Of a DNA stretch of 64,000 nucleotides, positions 16,168-25,315 are shown in pieces. Made by a program: the position numbers and the translations under genes. Position 1 is the first letter of the stretch. The number at the start of each line of letters is the position of its first letter. The stretch comes from JAGXKT01 sp964531695 (GTDB lineage Bacteria; Planctomycetota; Phycisphaerae; SM23-33), in contig CAZHEH010000001.1 in NCBI GenBank assembly GCA_964531695.1, positions 124,001-188,000 on the forward strand. Reading direction: 5' to 3'. The notes under the pieces are model-generated. The model was not told the DNA's origin, did no database searches, and worked only from the letters and a program-made list of their open reading frames with translations.

Positions 16168-16292
16168 GCCGTGAGTATACCGCGCCGCGCGATCATCGCC
16201 ATGGGCGCCGCGATCCGTCGCACGGCGCAACGGCACGCCGCGGGAGGGCCGTCCCGCGGCGTGTGTTCCGCGCGTCATCGCACGGAACAGAT

Positions 16293-16309
16293 GCCCCCCA
16301 TACGGGGGC
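16293..16309 (-). terminator. Candidate hairpin downstream of trpB2
   Basis: A 6-base-pair G/C stem (GCCCCC/GGGGGC) lies 19-35 bases past the trpB2 stop codon on the minus strand. No T-run follows, so a rho-independent terminator is only possible. A weaker inverted repeat (GTTCCG/CGGAAC) follows at about 16266-16289. Confidence 0.3.
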
Positions 16310-16327
16310 GGGCTGCCGCCCTCGGGC

Positions 16328-17716
16328 TCAGCCGCCCTGCGGCACGGGCAGACCCTCGAGCTCGGCGAGGAACTTGTCCAGGTCTTCCTGCGGCAGGGAG
16401 TAGTCGTGCAGCTTGCCCTCGAAGTAGGCCTGGTAACCGGTCAGGTCCATCAGTCCATGGCCGGACCAGTTCATGACAATGACCTTCTCCTTACCCTCTT
16501 CCTTGGCCTTGAGGGCTTCGTCGATGGTCGCGGCGATCGCGTGCGAGGTCTCCGGCGCCGAGATGAAGCCCTCGGTGCGGGCCCACTGCACGGCCGCCTC
16601 GTAGCACTTGAGCTGGTGCAGCGCTCGCGGCTCGAGCAGCCCGGAGGTGACGGCCTTGCTGACCAGCGGCGCCATGCCGTGGTACCGCAGTCCGCCGGCG
16701 TGAATCGGCGGCGGCACGAAGCAGTGTCCCAGCGTGTGCATCGGCATCAGCGGCGTCATCTTGGCCGTGTCGCCGTGGTCGTAGCGATACGGCCCGCGGG
16801 TCAGCGTCGGGCAGCTCTCCGGCTCGACGGGGATGACCTCGGCCTCCGCGCCCATGCCGCTGCCGGCGACCTTGTCCGCCACGAAGGGGAACGCCAGCCC
16901 GGCGAAGTTGCTGCCTCCGCCGGCACAGCCGACGACGACGTCGACCTTCTTCTCGCCGGCCTTCTCGAGCTGCTTCTTGGCCTCCAGGCCGATGACCGAC
17001 TGGTGGATCAGCACGTGGTTCAACACGCTGCCCAACGAGTAGCGCGTCTTGCCGGACTGGTCCATCACGGCCTGCTCGATGGCCTCGCTGATGGCGATGC
17101 CCAGCGCGCCGGGCGTGTCGGGCGTCCGGGCCAGGATGTCCCGACCCGCCTGCGTCTCCTCCGACGGGCTGGCCACGCAGTTGGCGCCCCATGTCTGCAT
17201 CATCATCTTGCGGAACGGCTTCTGGTCGAAGCTGATCCGCACCATGAACACCTTGCACTCCAGCCCGATCAGCGAGCAGGCGAACGCCAGGGCGCTGCCC
17301 CACTGCCCGGCGCCGGTTTCGGTCGTCAGGCGCTCGATACCGAACTGCTTATTGTACCAGGCCTGCGCCACGGCCGTGTTGGGCTTGTGGCTGCCCGGGG
17401 GGCTGACGCCTTCGTTCTTGTAGTAGATCCGGGCGGGCGTGCCGAGGGCCTTCTCCAAGCGGCGAGCCCGGTACAGCGGGCTCGGGCGCCACAGCGAGAG
17501 GATCCCCAGAATCTCCTCGGGGATGTCGATCCACCGGTCCGTCGAGACCTCCTGCTCGATGAGGTTCATCGGGAAGACCGGCGCGAGCATGTCCGGGGAG
17601 ATGGGCTTTCCGTCCGGACCGAGAGGCGGCTCCGGCGGCGACGGCAGGTCGGCCGCCAGGTTGTACCACTGGCGCGGCATTTCGTCTTCGGTCAGGAGAA
17701 TCTTCGTCTGTTCCAT
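16328..17716 (-). CDS. trpB2: TrpB2-type tryptophan synthase beta-like PLP enzyme
   Basis: 462 residues, the length of the TrpB2 branch (longer than canonical TrpB). The PLP Lys is Lys111 in PPGSHKPNTAVAQ, in place of HTGAHKINN of TrpB1. Other family points are ILSLWRPSPLYRARRLEKAL, ETGAGQWGSALAFACSLIGLEC, VVVGCAGGGSNFAGLAFPF and MNWSGHGLMDLTGY. TrpB2 makes tryptophan from indole and serine, often without TrpA, as a salvage enzyme or with an unidentified partner. A full trpB-trpA pair sits 5 kb away. The second ATG at 17716 has AAGGGA upstream and starts the conserved part. Confidence 0.9.
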   Translation of the reverse strand: MEQTKILLTEDEMPRQWYNLAADLPSPPEPPLGPDGKPISPDMLAPVFPMNLIEQEVSTDRWIDIPEEILGILSLWRPSPLYRARRLEKALGTPARIYYKNEGVSPPGSHKPNTAVAQAWYNKQFGIERLTTETGAGQWGSALAFACSLIGLECKVFMVRISFDQKPFRKMMMQTWGANCVASPSEETQAGRDILARTPDTPGALGIAISEAIEQAVMDQSGKTRYSLGSVLNHVLIHQSVIGLEAKKQLEKAGEKKVDVVVGCAGGGSNFAGLAFPFVADKVAGSGMGAEAEVIPVEPESCPTLTRGPYRYDHGDTAKMTPLMPMHTLGHCFVPPPIHAGGLRYHGMAPLVSKAVTSGLLEPRALHQLKCYEAAVQWARTEGFISAPETSHAIAATIDEALKAKEEGKEKVIVMNWSGHGLMDLTGYQAYFEGKLHDYSLPQEDLDKFLAELEGLPVPQGG

Positions 17717-18213
17717 GTCAGTCCCTTCGCTTGACGGACCCATTGAAAGGCCGGCGACCCAGAACCGGGCTCAGCAAATCGGCCGCAACGTACGCCCCAC
17801 GCGGCCCGGCGTCAAGGACCATCCCGGCACGGGCCGGCACCCGGCGCAGCATGAGGGCGGACCCCGCTGACGGGACCCGCCCAGATGCGCCGCGACGCTT
17901 TCGCTCGCGCCCTCTCTTTCGCCAATCTCTTCCGGCCGCGGGCCCACGATCCTCCGTCGCCGAATCCGCCGGCCGCCTCCCCCGGCGGGGCGGCTGGGGT
18001 GCCTGCGCGCCCCGCATCTGTCCGCTGCCTGGGGCAGAGATACCGCGCCCGCCTTTGGTATCGATGTACGTCGCGCGAAGTTGCCGTTAAGTCTGCCCGG
18101 CCGGGCGCGGGGCCGCCGGCATTTGGGCTGGCCCGGCGGCTGGCCCGCCCGCTATCATGCCGTTTTCGCCCGCGCGGCATCGGACGCAATCGCGCCGGCA
18201 GAGAGGACGACGC
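17717..18213. other. Gene-free gap between divergent trpB2 and HAD gene
   Basis: 497 bases. Several short frames are open on both strands but look like GC-driven shadows (Arg/Pro/Ala-rich, no ribosome sites, no domain-like sequence). GC-rich inverted repeats occur near 18090-18160. I see no tRNA, riboswitch or convincing promoter. It must contain the promoters of trpB2 (leftward) and of the HAD/GH38 pair (rightward). Confidence 0.5.
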
Positions 18214-19200
18214 ATGCTTTTCGAGGGAACACTGCCCGATATCGGCTGGATCGGGGCGGATGCGGGGCTGACGGCCCGGCAGCAGACCGGCGACGGACGC
18301 TTCCGGCCGGGCGTCGACGGCGTCCGCGCCATCGCCGCCACGGGCGACGGCAAGGTGGAATTCATCGCCTTCGAGGGCCACACGCTGGCCCGCGTCGCCT
18401 CGGCCATGGGCTACCCGGCCTACTACCCGGTTCTGCCCGTCCGCCTGGACAAGCCCGTTCAGGCCGTTCTGATGGACCTGGACGGCACGAGCGTCCGCAG
18501 CGAGCGCTTCTGGGTCTGGATCATCGAGCAGACCACCGCCAGCTTGCTCGACGACCCGAGCTTCGAGTTGGAGGAGGCCGACCTGCCCTACGTCTCCGGC
18601 CATAGCGTCAGCGAGCACTTGCAGCATTGCATTGGCAAGTACTGCCCGGATAAGACGGTCGAGGAGGCCCGCCACCACTACTTCCGCCACACGCGGCGGG
18701 AGATGGACGCGATCCTCGCCGGCGGCGGCCGGCAGGACGCCTTCGAGCCGACGCCGGGACTCAAGGACTTTCTCCTGGCGCTCAAGGACATGGGCGTCAA
18801 GATCGGTCTGGTGACCTCCGGGCTCTACGAAAAGGCGTACCCCGAGATCCTCTCGGCCTTCCGGCAACTGGACATGGGCTCGCCGGAGGAGTTCTACGAC
18901 GCGATCATCACGGCCGGGTACCCGCTGCGCCAGGGCGAGGTCGGCACGCTGGGCGAGCTGTCGCCCAAGCCGCACCCATGGCTCTACGCGGAGGTCTGCC
19001 GCGTGGGGCTGGGCATCAACGTGAACGACCGGCATAGCGTCGTGGGCATCGAGGACAGCGGCGCGGGCGTCTGCTCCATCCGGCTGGCCGGGTTCTCGGC
19101 CATCGGCGTGGAGGACGGCAATATCGTGGAAAGCGGCACGCGCGGGCTGTGCGATCATTACTGCCGCTCCTTTGACGACGTGCTGGAGATCCTTCGCTAG
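18214..19200 (+). CDS. HAD-family hydrolase (phosphatase)
   Basis: 328 residues. The haloacid-dehalogenase signature VLMDLDGTSV (nucleophile Asp88, acid/base Asp90) lies after an 87-residue N-terminal extension. Motif II-like IGLVTSG, the conserved SPKPHPWLYAEV Lys, and motif IV VVGIEDSGAGVCSIRLAGF follow. A helical cap (about residues 100-190) suggests a subclass I phosphatase of the beta-phosphoglucomutase type. The ATG at 18214 has GAGAGGA upstream. The gene ends 8 bases before the GH38 gene, so a joint role in sugar or glycan metabolism is likely. The N-terminal part (FEGTLPDIGWIGADAGLTA) is not one I recognise. Confidence 0.8.
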   Translation: MLFEGTLPDIGWIGADAGLTARQQTGDGRFRPGVDGVRAIAATGDGKVEFIAFEGHTLARVASAMGYPAYYPVLPVRLDKPVQAVLMDLDGTSVRSERFWVWIIEQTTASLLDDPSFELEEADLPYVSGHSVSEHLQHCIGKYCPDKTVEEARHHYFRHTRREMDAILAGGGRQDAFEPTPGLKDFLLALKDMGVKIGLVTSGLYEKAYPEILSAFRQLDMGSPEEFYDAIITAGYPLRQGEVGTLGELSPKPHPWLYAEVCRVGLGINVNDRHSVVGIEDSGAGVCSIRLAGFSAIGVEDGNIVESGTRGLCDHYCRSFDDVLEILR

Positions 19201-19208
19201 AGGCAACC

Positions 19209-22037
19209 ATGACGGACACCGGCAAGAAAAGGGCCATCGTCGTCCCACACACGCACTGGGACCGGGAGTGGCGCTACCCCCTGTGGCGCAACCGGTTACT
19301 ACTCGTGGAGTTCATGGATGAGTTGCTCGACACGCTCGAGGCCCACCCCGAGTACCGCAGCTTCGTCACCGACGGGCAATGCGTGCTGATCGAGGACTAC
19401 CTGCAGATCCGCCCCGAGAACGAACCCCGGGTGCGGCAGGCGATCGCCGACGGGCGTCTGTCGATCGGCCCGTGGTACACGCTGCCGGACCTCTACCCGA
19501 TCGACGGGGAGTGCCTCCTCCGCAACCTGCTGCGGGGCCTGCGCGTGTCGCGCGCGCTCGGGGGGCACCTCGGCATCGGCTACAACTCCTTCGGCTGGGG
19601 GCAAACGGCCCAGTTCCCGCAGATCTACGCGGGATTCGGCTTCTCCTTCGCCATCGCCGCCAAGCGCGTGTCCAAGGAGCGGGCGCCCGCGTGCGAGTTC
19701 CTGTGGGAGGCCCCCGACGGCACGCGGCTGCTGACCACACGCCTGGGCGAGTACGCCCGAGCCAACGCGTTCTTCAACGCCTACATCCCCATCCGCCACG
19801 GCATGGACTACATGTCCGACGCCTTCCGCTACGACTGGGGCGAGCGGACGCCCGTCACCCGCACCGCCGACCCCGCGCAGGCGGACCAAGACTACTTCGC
19901 CTTCCCCGGCGGCGGGGGCTACCATCCCGAGAAGGTCCGCGACGCCTGGCGGGCCGCGTGGGACGCCATGGACGAGACCACCGTGCCCGACTGCCGCCTG
20001 CTGATGTGCGGCACGGACTTCTCCGGCGCGCTGCCCGCCCTGCCGCGGATGATCGCCGACGCCGACGCTGCGTTCGAGGATATCGAGTTCGTTCACGGCA
20101 CGCTGGAGGACTACGCGGCCGTGCTGGCGGAGCGGGTGAACCGGAAGAAGCTGCCGGTCGTCCAAGGCGAGATGCGGGACGGCCCGGCCAGCGGATGTTC
20201 CGGCAACGCCCTGACGACGCGGGCCTACCTCAAGGTCGCCAACAAGCGCGCCCAGAACGCGCTGCTCCGCCGCGCCGAGCCGCTGGCGACGCTGGCGGCC
20301 ATGGACGGGGCCGAGTACCCCGCCGCCCTTCTCGACGCCGCCTGGACGCACCTGCTGCGGGCCCATCCCCACGATTCCATCAACGGCGTGACGCAGGACA
20401 AGACGGCCGAGGACACGCTCAACCGCATCGCCCAGGCGACGGAGATCGGCGAGGTCGTCACCGACGCGGCCGTGCGCGAGTGGCTCTCGCGGATCGACCT
20501 GTCCGGCTGCGAGCCGGACGACGTGCTGCTCGTGGCGGTGAACCCGCTGACGCGGCCCTCGGGCGGCGTCGTCAAGCTCTGCCTCGACACGCCGCGGGAA
20601 CGCGAGGTGTGGGACTTCGAGCTGGTCGATTCCGAGGGTAACGAGCGCGAGGTGCAGGCGGTGCAGCGGGCCGAGCGGACCCTACCCGTACACGACCCGG
20701 AGAGCCGCCCCTGGCCGTTCTACGCGGACCGGCACACCGTCTGGGCGGACCTGGGCGAGCTTCCGGCCGGCGGCTACGAGGTCTTGCGCGTCCGCCCGAC
20801 TCGGCACTTCAGCCGCGAGGCCCACTGGTGGCCGAACATGCGGACCAGCCGCGGCGAGGACATCGCCTCCGGGCCGCGGACGCTGGCCAACGAGCACGTG
20901 CGCGTGGAGGTGGCCGGCGACGGCACGTTCTCGCTGACGGACCGCGCGACCGGACGGACGTACGCCGGCCTGCACGCCTTCGAGGACGCCGGGGACGTCG
21001 GCGACTACTGGGCCTACTATCCGCCGGGCGAGGACCAGGTCTACACCAGCCACGGCCTGCCCGCTCGCGTTCGGCTCGAGGACAACGGCCCGCTCGCGGC
21101 GACGATCTCGATCGAGCTCGCCCTGTCGTTGCCGGCCCGGGCGGAGGCGGGCGAGGTCCCTTCCCGCTCGGAGAGCCGCCGCGGCGCGGAGACGCGCGAG
21201 ATGGTCGTCACCACGCGGCTGACGCTCCGCCGGGGGGCGCGGCGGCTGGACATCCGCACGACGCTCACGAACACGGTAGAGGACCACCGCCTGCGCGTGC
21301 TTCTGCCGACCGACCTGGACGTGACGCACGCCGACGCGTCCGGGCACTTCACCGTGGACCGCCGCGCCATCGAGCCGCCGCGTCAGCCGGACGGGAGCTT
21401 CTGGCCCGAGATGCGGACGCTGCCGATGCAGCACTTCGTCGACGTCAGCGACGGCAAGGCGGGGCTGGCCGTCGTGCACGACTCGCTCGTGGAATACGCG
21501 GTGCTGCCCGACGAGCGCCACACGCTCGCGCTGACGCTGTTCCGGGCCGTCCGCAACCGCATCTGCACCGAGTTCCGCTCCACCGGGGACTGGCGAAGCC
21601 AGAACGGCGGGCAGTGCCTGCGGGACATGGAATTCACCTACGCGCTCGTGCCGCATGCGGGTGACTGGGCCGCCGGCGAGATATACGCCGAGGCCGATGC
21701 GCTCAACGCGCCGCCGCTGACCTACCAGGCGTCGCGCGTCGAGGGCGGCACGTGGCCGCTGCGCCGCGGGCTGCTGAGCATCGAGCCGGCGAATCTGATC
21801 GTCTCGGCGATCAAGCGGTCCGAGGACCGGGCCGGCACGTACTTGATCCGCGTGTTCAACCCGACCGGGCGGCCGATCGACGGGCGGGTCCGAACGGACC
21901 TTGACATCGCGGCCGCGTGGCTGACCAACCTGGACGAGGCCCGCGAGGCCGAGCTGCCCGTCCGTCCGGAGGACGACGTGCACCTGAGCGTACCGCCGGG
22001 GAAGATCGTCACCGTCGAGATTCAGCCAGGCGATTGA
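19209..22037 (+). CDS. Glycoside hydrolase family 38-like alpha-mannosidase, nucleophile position altered
   Basis: 942 residues, normal for bacterial GH38. The N-terminal zinc motif VVPHTHWDREW (His16 and Asp18 by alignment) is present, and AHPHDSINGVTQDK gives the late zinc-ligand His. In GH38 the catalytic nucleophile, also a zinc ligand, is the Asp of a DxFG motif; here the matching segment is GIGYNSFGWGQTAQFPQIY with Asn126 in its place. The middle domain and C-terminal beta domains (KAGLAVVHDSLVEYAVLPD, LTLFRAVRNR) are intact. The usual task is to cleave alpha-mannosides, retaining configuration. With Asn the enzyme may be inactive or act differently. It follows a HAD gene by 8 bases. 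No signal peptide is seen, so it is probably cytoplasmic. Confidence 0.87.
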   Translation: MTDTGKKRAIVVPHTHWDREWRYPLWRNRLLLVEFMDELLDTLEAHPEYRSFVTDGQCVLIEDYLQIRPENEPRVRQAIADGRLSIGPWYTLPDLYPIDGECLLRNLLRGLRVSRALGGHLGIGYNSFGWGQTAQFPQIYAGFGFSFAIAAKRVSKERAPACEFLWEAPDGTRLLTTRLGEYARANAFFNAYIPIRHGMDYMSDAFRYDWGERTPVTRTADPAQADQDYFAFPGGGGYHPEKVRDAWRAAWDAMDETTVPDCRLLMCGTDFSGALPALPRMIADADAAFEDIEFVHGTLEDYAAVLAERVNRKKLPVVQGEMRDGPASGCSGNALTTRAYLKVANKRAQNALLRRAEPLATLAAMDGAEYPAALLDAAWTHLLRAHPHDSINGVTQDKTAEDTLNRIAQATEIGEVVTDAAVREWLSRIDLSGCEPDDVLLVAVNPLTRPSGGVVKLCLDTPREREVWDFELVDSEGNEREVQAVQRAERTLPVHDPESRPWPFYADRHTVWADLGELPAGGYEVLRVRPTRHFSREAHWWPNMRTSRGEDIASGPRTLANEHVRVEVAGDGTFSLTDRATGRTYAGLHAFEDAGDVGDYWAYYPPGEDQVYTSHGLPARVRLEDNGPLAATISIELALSLPARAEAGEVPSRSESRRGAETREMVVTTRLTLRRGARRLDIRTTLTNTVEDHRLRVLLPTDLDVTHADASGHFTVDRRAIEPPRQPDGSFWPEMRTLPMQHFVDVSDGKAGLAVVHDSLVEYAVLPDERHTLALTLFRAVRNRICTEFRSTGDWRSQNGGQCLRDMEFTYALVPHAGDWAAGEIYAEADALNAPPLTYQASRVEGGTWPLRRGLLSIEPANLIVSAIKRSEDRAGTYLIRVFNPTGRPIDGRVRTDLDIAAAWLTNLDEAREAELPVRPEDDVHLSVPPGKIVTVEIQPGD

Positions 22038-22074
22038 CGCGGCCCGCGGCCTATGGAGTACCAAGGACCGCACC

Positions 22075-23286
22075 ATGACCGAAGACACGGCAAGCAGGAC
22101 GGACCGCCCGGGCTACTTCGGCCCGTTCGGCGGGCAGTTCGTGCCCGAGACGCTGATGCACGCGCTGGACCAGCTCGCCGGCGAGTTCGCCGCAGCCCAG
22201 GCGGACGCCGATTTCCGCGCCGAGCTGGACCGCTGCCACCGCGAGATCGCCGGCCGGCCGAGCGAGCTGTACTTCGCCCGCCGCCTCACCGAGCGATGCG
22301 GCGGCGCGAAGATCTACCTCAAGCGCGAGGACATGAACCACACGGGGGCCCACAAGATCAACAACACCCTCGGCCAGGCGCTGCTGACGTTGCGCATGGG
22401 CAAGCGGCGCGTCATCGCCGAGACCGGCGCCGGACAGCACGGCGTGGCGACCGCGACGGCCGCCGCCGTGTTCGGCCTCGAATGCGACGTGTACATGGGC
22501 ACCGAGGACATGCGCCGCCAAGCGCTGAACGTCTTCCGCATGGAGCTGCTGGGGGCCCGCGTCGTGCCGGTCGAGAGCGGCCAGCGGACGCTCAAGGACG
22601 CCACGAACGAGGCGATGCGCGACTGGATGGGCAGCGTCGAGCACACGCACTACATCCTGGGCTCGGTCTGCGGGCCGCACCCCTTCCCGGTCATGGTGCG
22701 GGAGTTCCAGTGCTGCATCGGGCGCGAGGCCCGGAGGCAGATGATCGACGCCGAGGGACGCCTGCCGGACCTTGTCGTCGCCTGCGTCGGCGGCGGGTCG
22801 AACGCGGCCGGCATCTTCGCGCCGATGATCGGCGACGACGTCGAGCTGGTCGGCGTCGAGGCGGGCGGCTCCGGACCGGGCGCGGGGCAGCACGCCGCCA
22901 CGCTCTGCCGCGGGCGCGAGGGCGTCCTGCACGGAGCACGGAGCTACGTGCTCCAGAACGAGGACGGCCAGACCGCCCCGGTGCACAGCATCTCGGCCGG
23001 GCTGGACTACCCCGGCGTCGGACCCGAGCACTCCCACTGGAAGCAGACCGGACGCGCCCAATACACGAGCGTCACCGACGACGAGGCCCTCGACGCGACC
23101 GTCGAGCTTTCGCGCACCGAGGGCATCATCCCCGCACTCGAGTCAGCCCACGCCGTGGCGGAGGCGATGAAGCGAGCGGCCGACATGCGCGCCGACGAAA
23201 TCATCCTGGTCAACCTCTCCGGCCGGGGGGACAAGGACTGCAACGAGATCGCGGAGATACTCCAACGACGGAGAAATGGCGAATGA
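22075..23286 (+). CDS. trpB: Tryptophan synthase beta subunit
   Basis: 403 residues, canonical TrpB1. Motifs are YFGPFGGQFVPETLM at the N-terminus, HTGAHKINN with PLP Lys94, ETGAGQHGVATATAAAVFGLEC, GSVCGPHPFPVMV, VACVGGGSNAAGIF and LDYPGVGPEHSHW. It condenses indole channelled from TrpA with serine to give tryptophan. AAGGA precedes the ATG by a normal distance. trpA follows after a 117-base spacer with inverted-repeat words. It probably belongs to the same transcript as HAD and GH38 (37-base gap) or has its own promoter; the rest of the trp pathway is outside the window. Confidence 0.97.
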   Translation: MTEDTASRTDRPGYFGPFGGQFVPETLMHALDQLAGEFAAAQADADFRAELDRCHREIAGRPSELYFARRLTERCGGAKIYLKREDMNHTGAHKINNTLGQALLTLRMGKRRVIAETGAGQHGVATATAAAVFGLECDVYMGTEDMRRQALNVFRMELLGARVVPVESGQRTLKDATNEAMRDWMGSVEHTHYILGSVCGPHPFPVMVREFQCCIGREARRQMIDAEGRLPDLVVACVGGGSNAAGIFAPMIGDDVELVGVEAGGSGPGAGQHAATLCRGREGVLHGARSYVLQNEDGQTAPVHSISAGLDYPGVGPEHSHWKQTGRAQYTSVTDDEALDATVELSRTEGIIPALESAHAVAEAMKRAADMRADEIILVNLSGRGDKDCNEIAEILQRRRNGE

Positions 23287-23400
23287 CGAAACCGGAATGC
23301 CGAACCAAGCCCGAAGCCCGAATGGGCGCCGCGCGGCATCGTCATTCGGTCTTCCTCATTGATTCGTCGTTCGTGCTTCTTCATCCGGAATTGGGCAGCG
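23280..23400. repeat. GAATGACGAA-type inverted spacer repeat between trpB and trpA
   Basis: The spacer is built of variants of a word, CGAATGAC / GAATGCCGAA / CCCGAAGCCCGAATG, on the left, and of its reverse complement on the right (GTCATTCGG, GATTCGTCGTTCG). CGAATGAC at 23280-23287 is matched exactly by GTCATTCG at 23341-23348. It is less GC-rich than the flanking genes and could fold into a long imperfect hairpin in the mRNA, perhaps tuning the trpB:trpA ratio. It slightly overlaps the end of trpB. Confidence 0.5.
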
Positions 23401-23403
23401 AAC

Positions 23404-24240
23404 ATGACTGACCTCTCAGACAACCGTCTTGTCCGTACGTTCAACGACCTCCGCCAAGCGAACAGCAGGGCCCTCATGCCCTTCATCACGGCCGGGTATC
23501 CCGACCTGGACGCGACGGAAATGCTGCTGGCCGACTTCGCGTCCCGCGGCGTGCGGGTCTGCGAGCTGGGCATCCCCTTCTCGGACCCCATCGCCGACGG
23601 GCCGGTCATCCAGGCCAGCTACACGGCCGCGCTGGAAGCGGGCATCACCTGCGGCGAGATCTTCCGAACCGTCCGGCAGTTCCGCGACGGCGGCCCGATC
23701 GGCGACGGCCATGACGATATCGCGCTGCTGTGCATGGTGAGCTACTCGATCGTCTTCCGCCACGAGCCGGCCCCGTTCTGCGCGGAAGCGGCCACGGCCG
23801 GATTCGACGGGCTCATCGTGCCCGACCTGCCCCTGGAGGAGGCCGAGGGCTTCGAGGCCGTCGCCGCCGACGCCGGGCTGTGCAACGTGATGCTCATCGC
23901 CCCGACGACGCCCCGCGAGCGGCAGCTCGAGCTGGCCCGCCACTCGCGCGGATTCATCTACTTCATCTCGGTCGCCGGCACGACGGGCGAGCGCGACAAG
24001 CTGCCCGACGCGACCATCGCGGCCGTGCGCGAGCTGCGAGAGCACACCGACACGCCCGTCTGCGTCGGCTTCGGCATCGCCCGCCCGGAGACCGTCGCGG
24101 CCGTGTGCGAGGTCGCCGACGGCGCCATCGTCGGCTCGGCCATCGTCCACCGCATCACCGACAACAAGGACAAGCCGACGACCGAGCTGGTCAAGAACGT
24201 CGGCGAGTTCGTCGGCGAGTTGCTTGAGCCGGTCAGCTAG
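23404..24240 (+). CDS. trpA: Tryptophan synthase alpha subunit
   Basis: 278 residues, the usual TrpA size. The catalytic Glu54 lies in CELGIPFSDPIADGP, with Asp65; RALMPFITAGYPDLDAT, GFDGLIVPDLPLEEA, FIYFISVAGTTGERDKLPDAT and VCVGFGIARPETV follow, matching the phosphate-binding TIM barrel. It splits indole-3-glycerol phosphate and passes indole to TrpB. The ATG at 23404 starts the conserved N-terminus (LVRTFNDLRQANSRALMPF); the frame is open 15 codons further into the spacer. Its stop overlaps the accA stop by 8 bases in convergent orientation, so transcription read-through would cross accA. Confidence 0.96.
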   Translation: MTDLSDNRLVRTFNDLRQANSRALMPFITAGYPDLDATEMLLADFASRGVRVCELGIPFSDPIADGPVIQASYTAALEAGITCGEIFRTVRQFRDGGPIGDGHDDIALLCMVSYSIVFRHEPAPFCAEAATAGFDGLIVPDLPLEEAEGFEAVAADAGLCNVMLIAPTTPRERQLELARHSRGFIYFISVAGTTGERDKLPDATIAAVRELREHTDTPVCVGFGIARPETVAAVCEVADGAIVGSAIVHRITDNKDKPTTELVKNVGEFVGELLEPVS

Positions 24241-25246
24241 CCGGCTGCGGCTCCGGCGTGAGGACGCGGCCCATGCGGCGCCAGCGTTCGTAGCGGCGGC
24301 GGACGAGTTCGTCGGCGGGTGTGCGGCGCAGCTCGCGGAGGGTGCGGACGATGAAGTACTCCAGGTTCCCCGCCGCCTCGGCCGGGTTGCGGTGCGCGCC
24401 GCCGAGCGGCTCGTGGATGATCTCGTCGACCACGTCCAGCGACTTGAGGTCCCGCGCGGTGATCCGCATCGCTTGGGCCGCCTCGGGCGCCTTCTCGCCG
24501 GTGCGCCAGAGAATGCTCGCGCAGCCCTCCGGAGAGATCACCGAGTAGTACGCGTACTCCAGCATCGCCATGCGGTCCCCCACGCCGATGCCCAACGCGC
24601 CGCCCGAGCCGCCCTCGCCGATCACGACGCACACGATCGGCGTCCGCAGCCGGCTCATCTCCAGCAGGTTCGTCGCGATGGCCTCCGCCACGCCGCGTTC
24701 CTCCGAGCCGACGCCCGGATACGCCCCGGCCGTGTCGATCAGAGAGACCACCGGCAACCCGAACTTCTCCGCCAGCTTCATCACGCGGAGCGCCTTGCGG
24801 TAGCCCTCCCCGTGGGGCATGCCGAAGTTCCGGGTGAGCTTCTCCTTGGTCTCGCGCCCCTTGTGCTGGGCGACCACGGCCACGCGCTCGGCGCCGATGC
24901 TCCCGAGCCCGCAGATCACCGCCTTGTCGTCCGAGAAGCGCCGGTCCCCGTGCAACTCGACGAACCCCTTGACGATCCGCTCGATGTAGTCCCCCGCCAG
25001 CGGCCGCTCGGGATGCCGGGCGACCTGCACCGTCTCCCATGGGCTCAGCGCGGCGTAGGTCTTCCGCAGCAGCGACACGTACTGCTCGCGCAGCTTCCGG
25101 ATCTCGGCCGAGTAGTCCCGCCCGGCCTGGCGCTGGGACTCCTCGAGTTCCTCGATCTGATGCTGAAGCCGGAGGATCGGCTTCTCGAACGGCATGGGGG
25201 CGACGTCGCCGTTGGGTTTCGCTCTGGTGCCGTTGCCGTTGGCCAT
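24233..25246 (-). CDS. accA: Acetyl-CoA carboxylase carboxyltransferase subunit alpha
   Basis: 337 residues, near the family size. A helical N-terminus (FEKPILRLQHQIEELEESQ, RKLREQYVSLLRKTYAALSPWETVQVARHPERP) precedes the carboxyltransferase core: FVELHGDRRFSDDKAVICGLG, HKGRETKEKLTRNFGMPHGEGYRKALR, PVVSLIDTAGAYPG, EGGSGGALGIGVGDRMAMLEYAYYSVISPEGCASILW. It pairs with AccD, not in the window, to move carboxyl from biotin to acetyl-CoA, the first step of fatty-acid synthesis. The ATG at 25246 is chosen over a longer frame since conserved sequence begins shortly after. A promoter and a perfect hairpin lie upstream (25288-25343). Confidence 0.96.
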   Translation of the reverse strand: MANGNGTRAKPNGDVAPMPFEKPILRLQHQIEELEESQRQAGRDYSAEIRKLREQYVSLLRKTYAALSPWETVQVARHPERPLAGDYIERIVKGFVELHGDRRFSDDKAVICGLGSIGAERVAVVAQHKGRETKEKLTRNFGMPHGEGYRKALRVMKLAEKFGLPVVSLIDTAGAYPGVGSEERGVAEAIATNLLEMSRLRTPIVCVVIGEGGSGGALGIGVGDRMAMLEYAYYSVISPEGCASILWRTGEKAPEAAQAMRITARDLKSLDVVDEIIHEPLGGAHRNPAEAAGNLEYFIVRTLRELRRTPADELVRRRYERWRRMGRVLTPEPQPAS

Positions 25247-25287
25247 GGTCGCTTCCGGGCCCGGCGCCGGGCCGGGCCGATAGCAGG

Positions 25288-25309
25288 AAGGGACGCTCTC
25301 GCGTCCCTT
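25288..25309 (-). promoter_or_regulatory. Perfect hairpin in the accA leader
   Basis: On the minus strand AAGGGACGC and GCGTCCCTT form a perfect 9-base-pair stem with loop GAGA, right after the predicted transcription start of accA and about 42 bases before its ATG. It could stabilise or regulate the leader, or serve as a terminator for the upstream GH94 gene, but lacks a T-run in that direction. Confidence 0.55.
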
Positions 25310-25315
25310 TACGAT

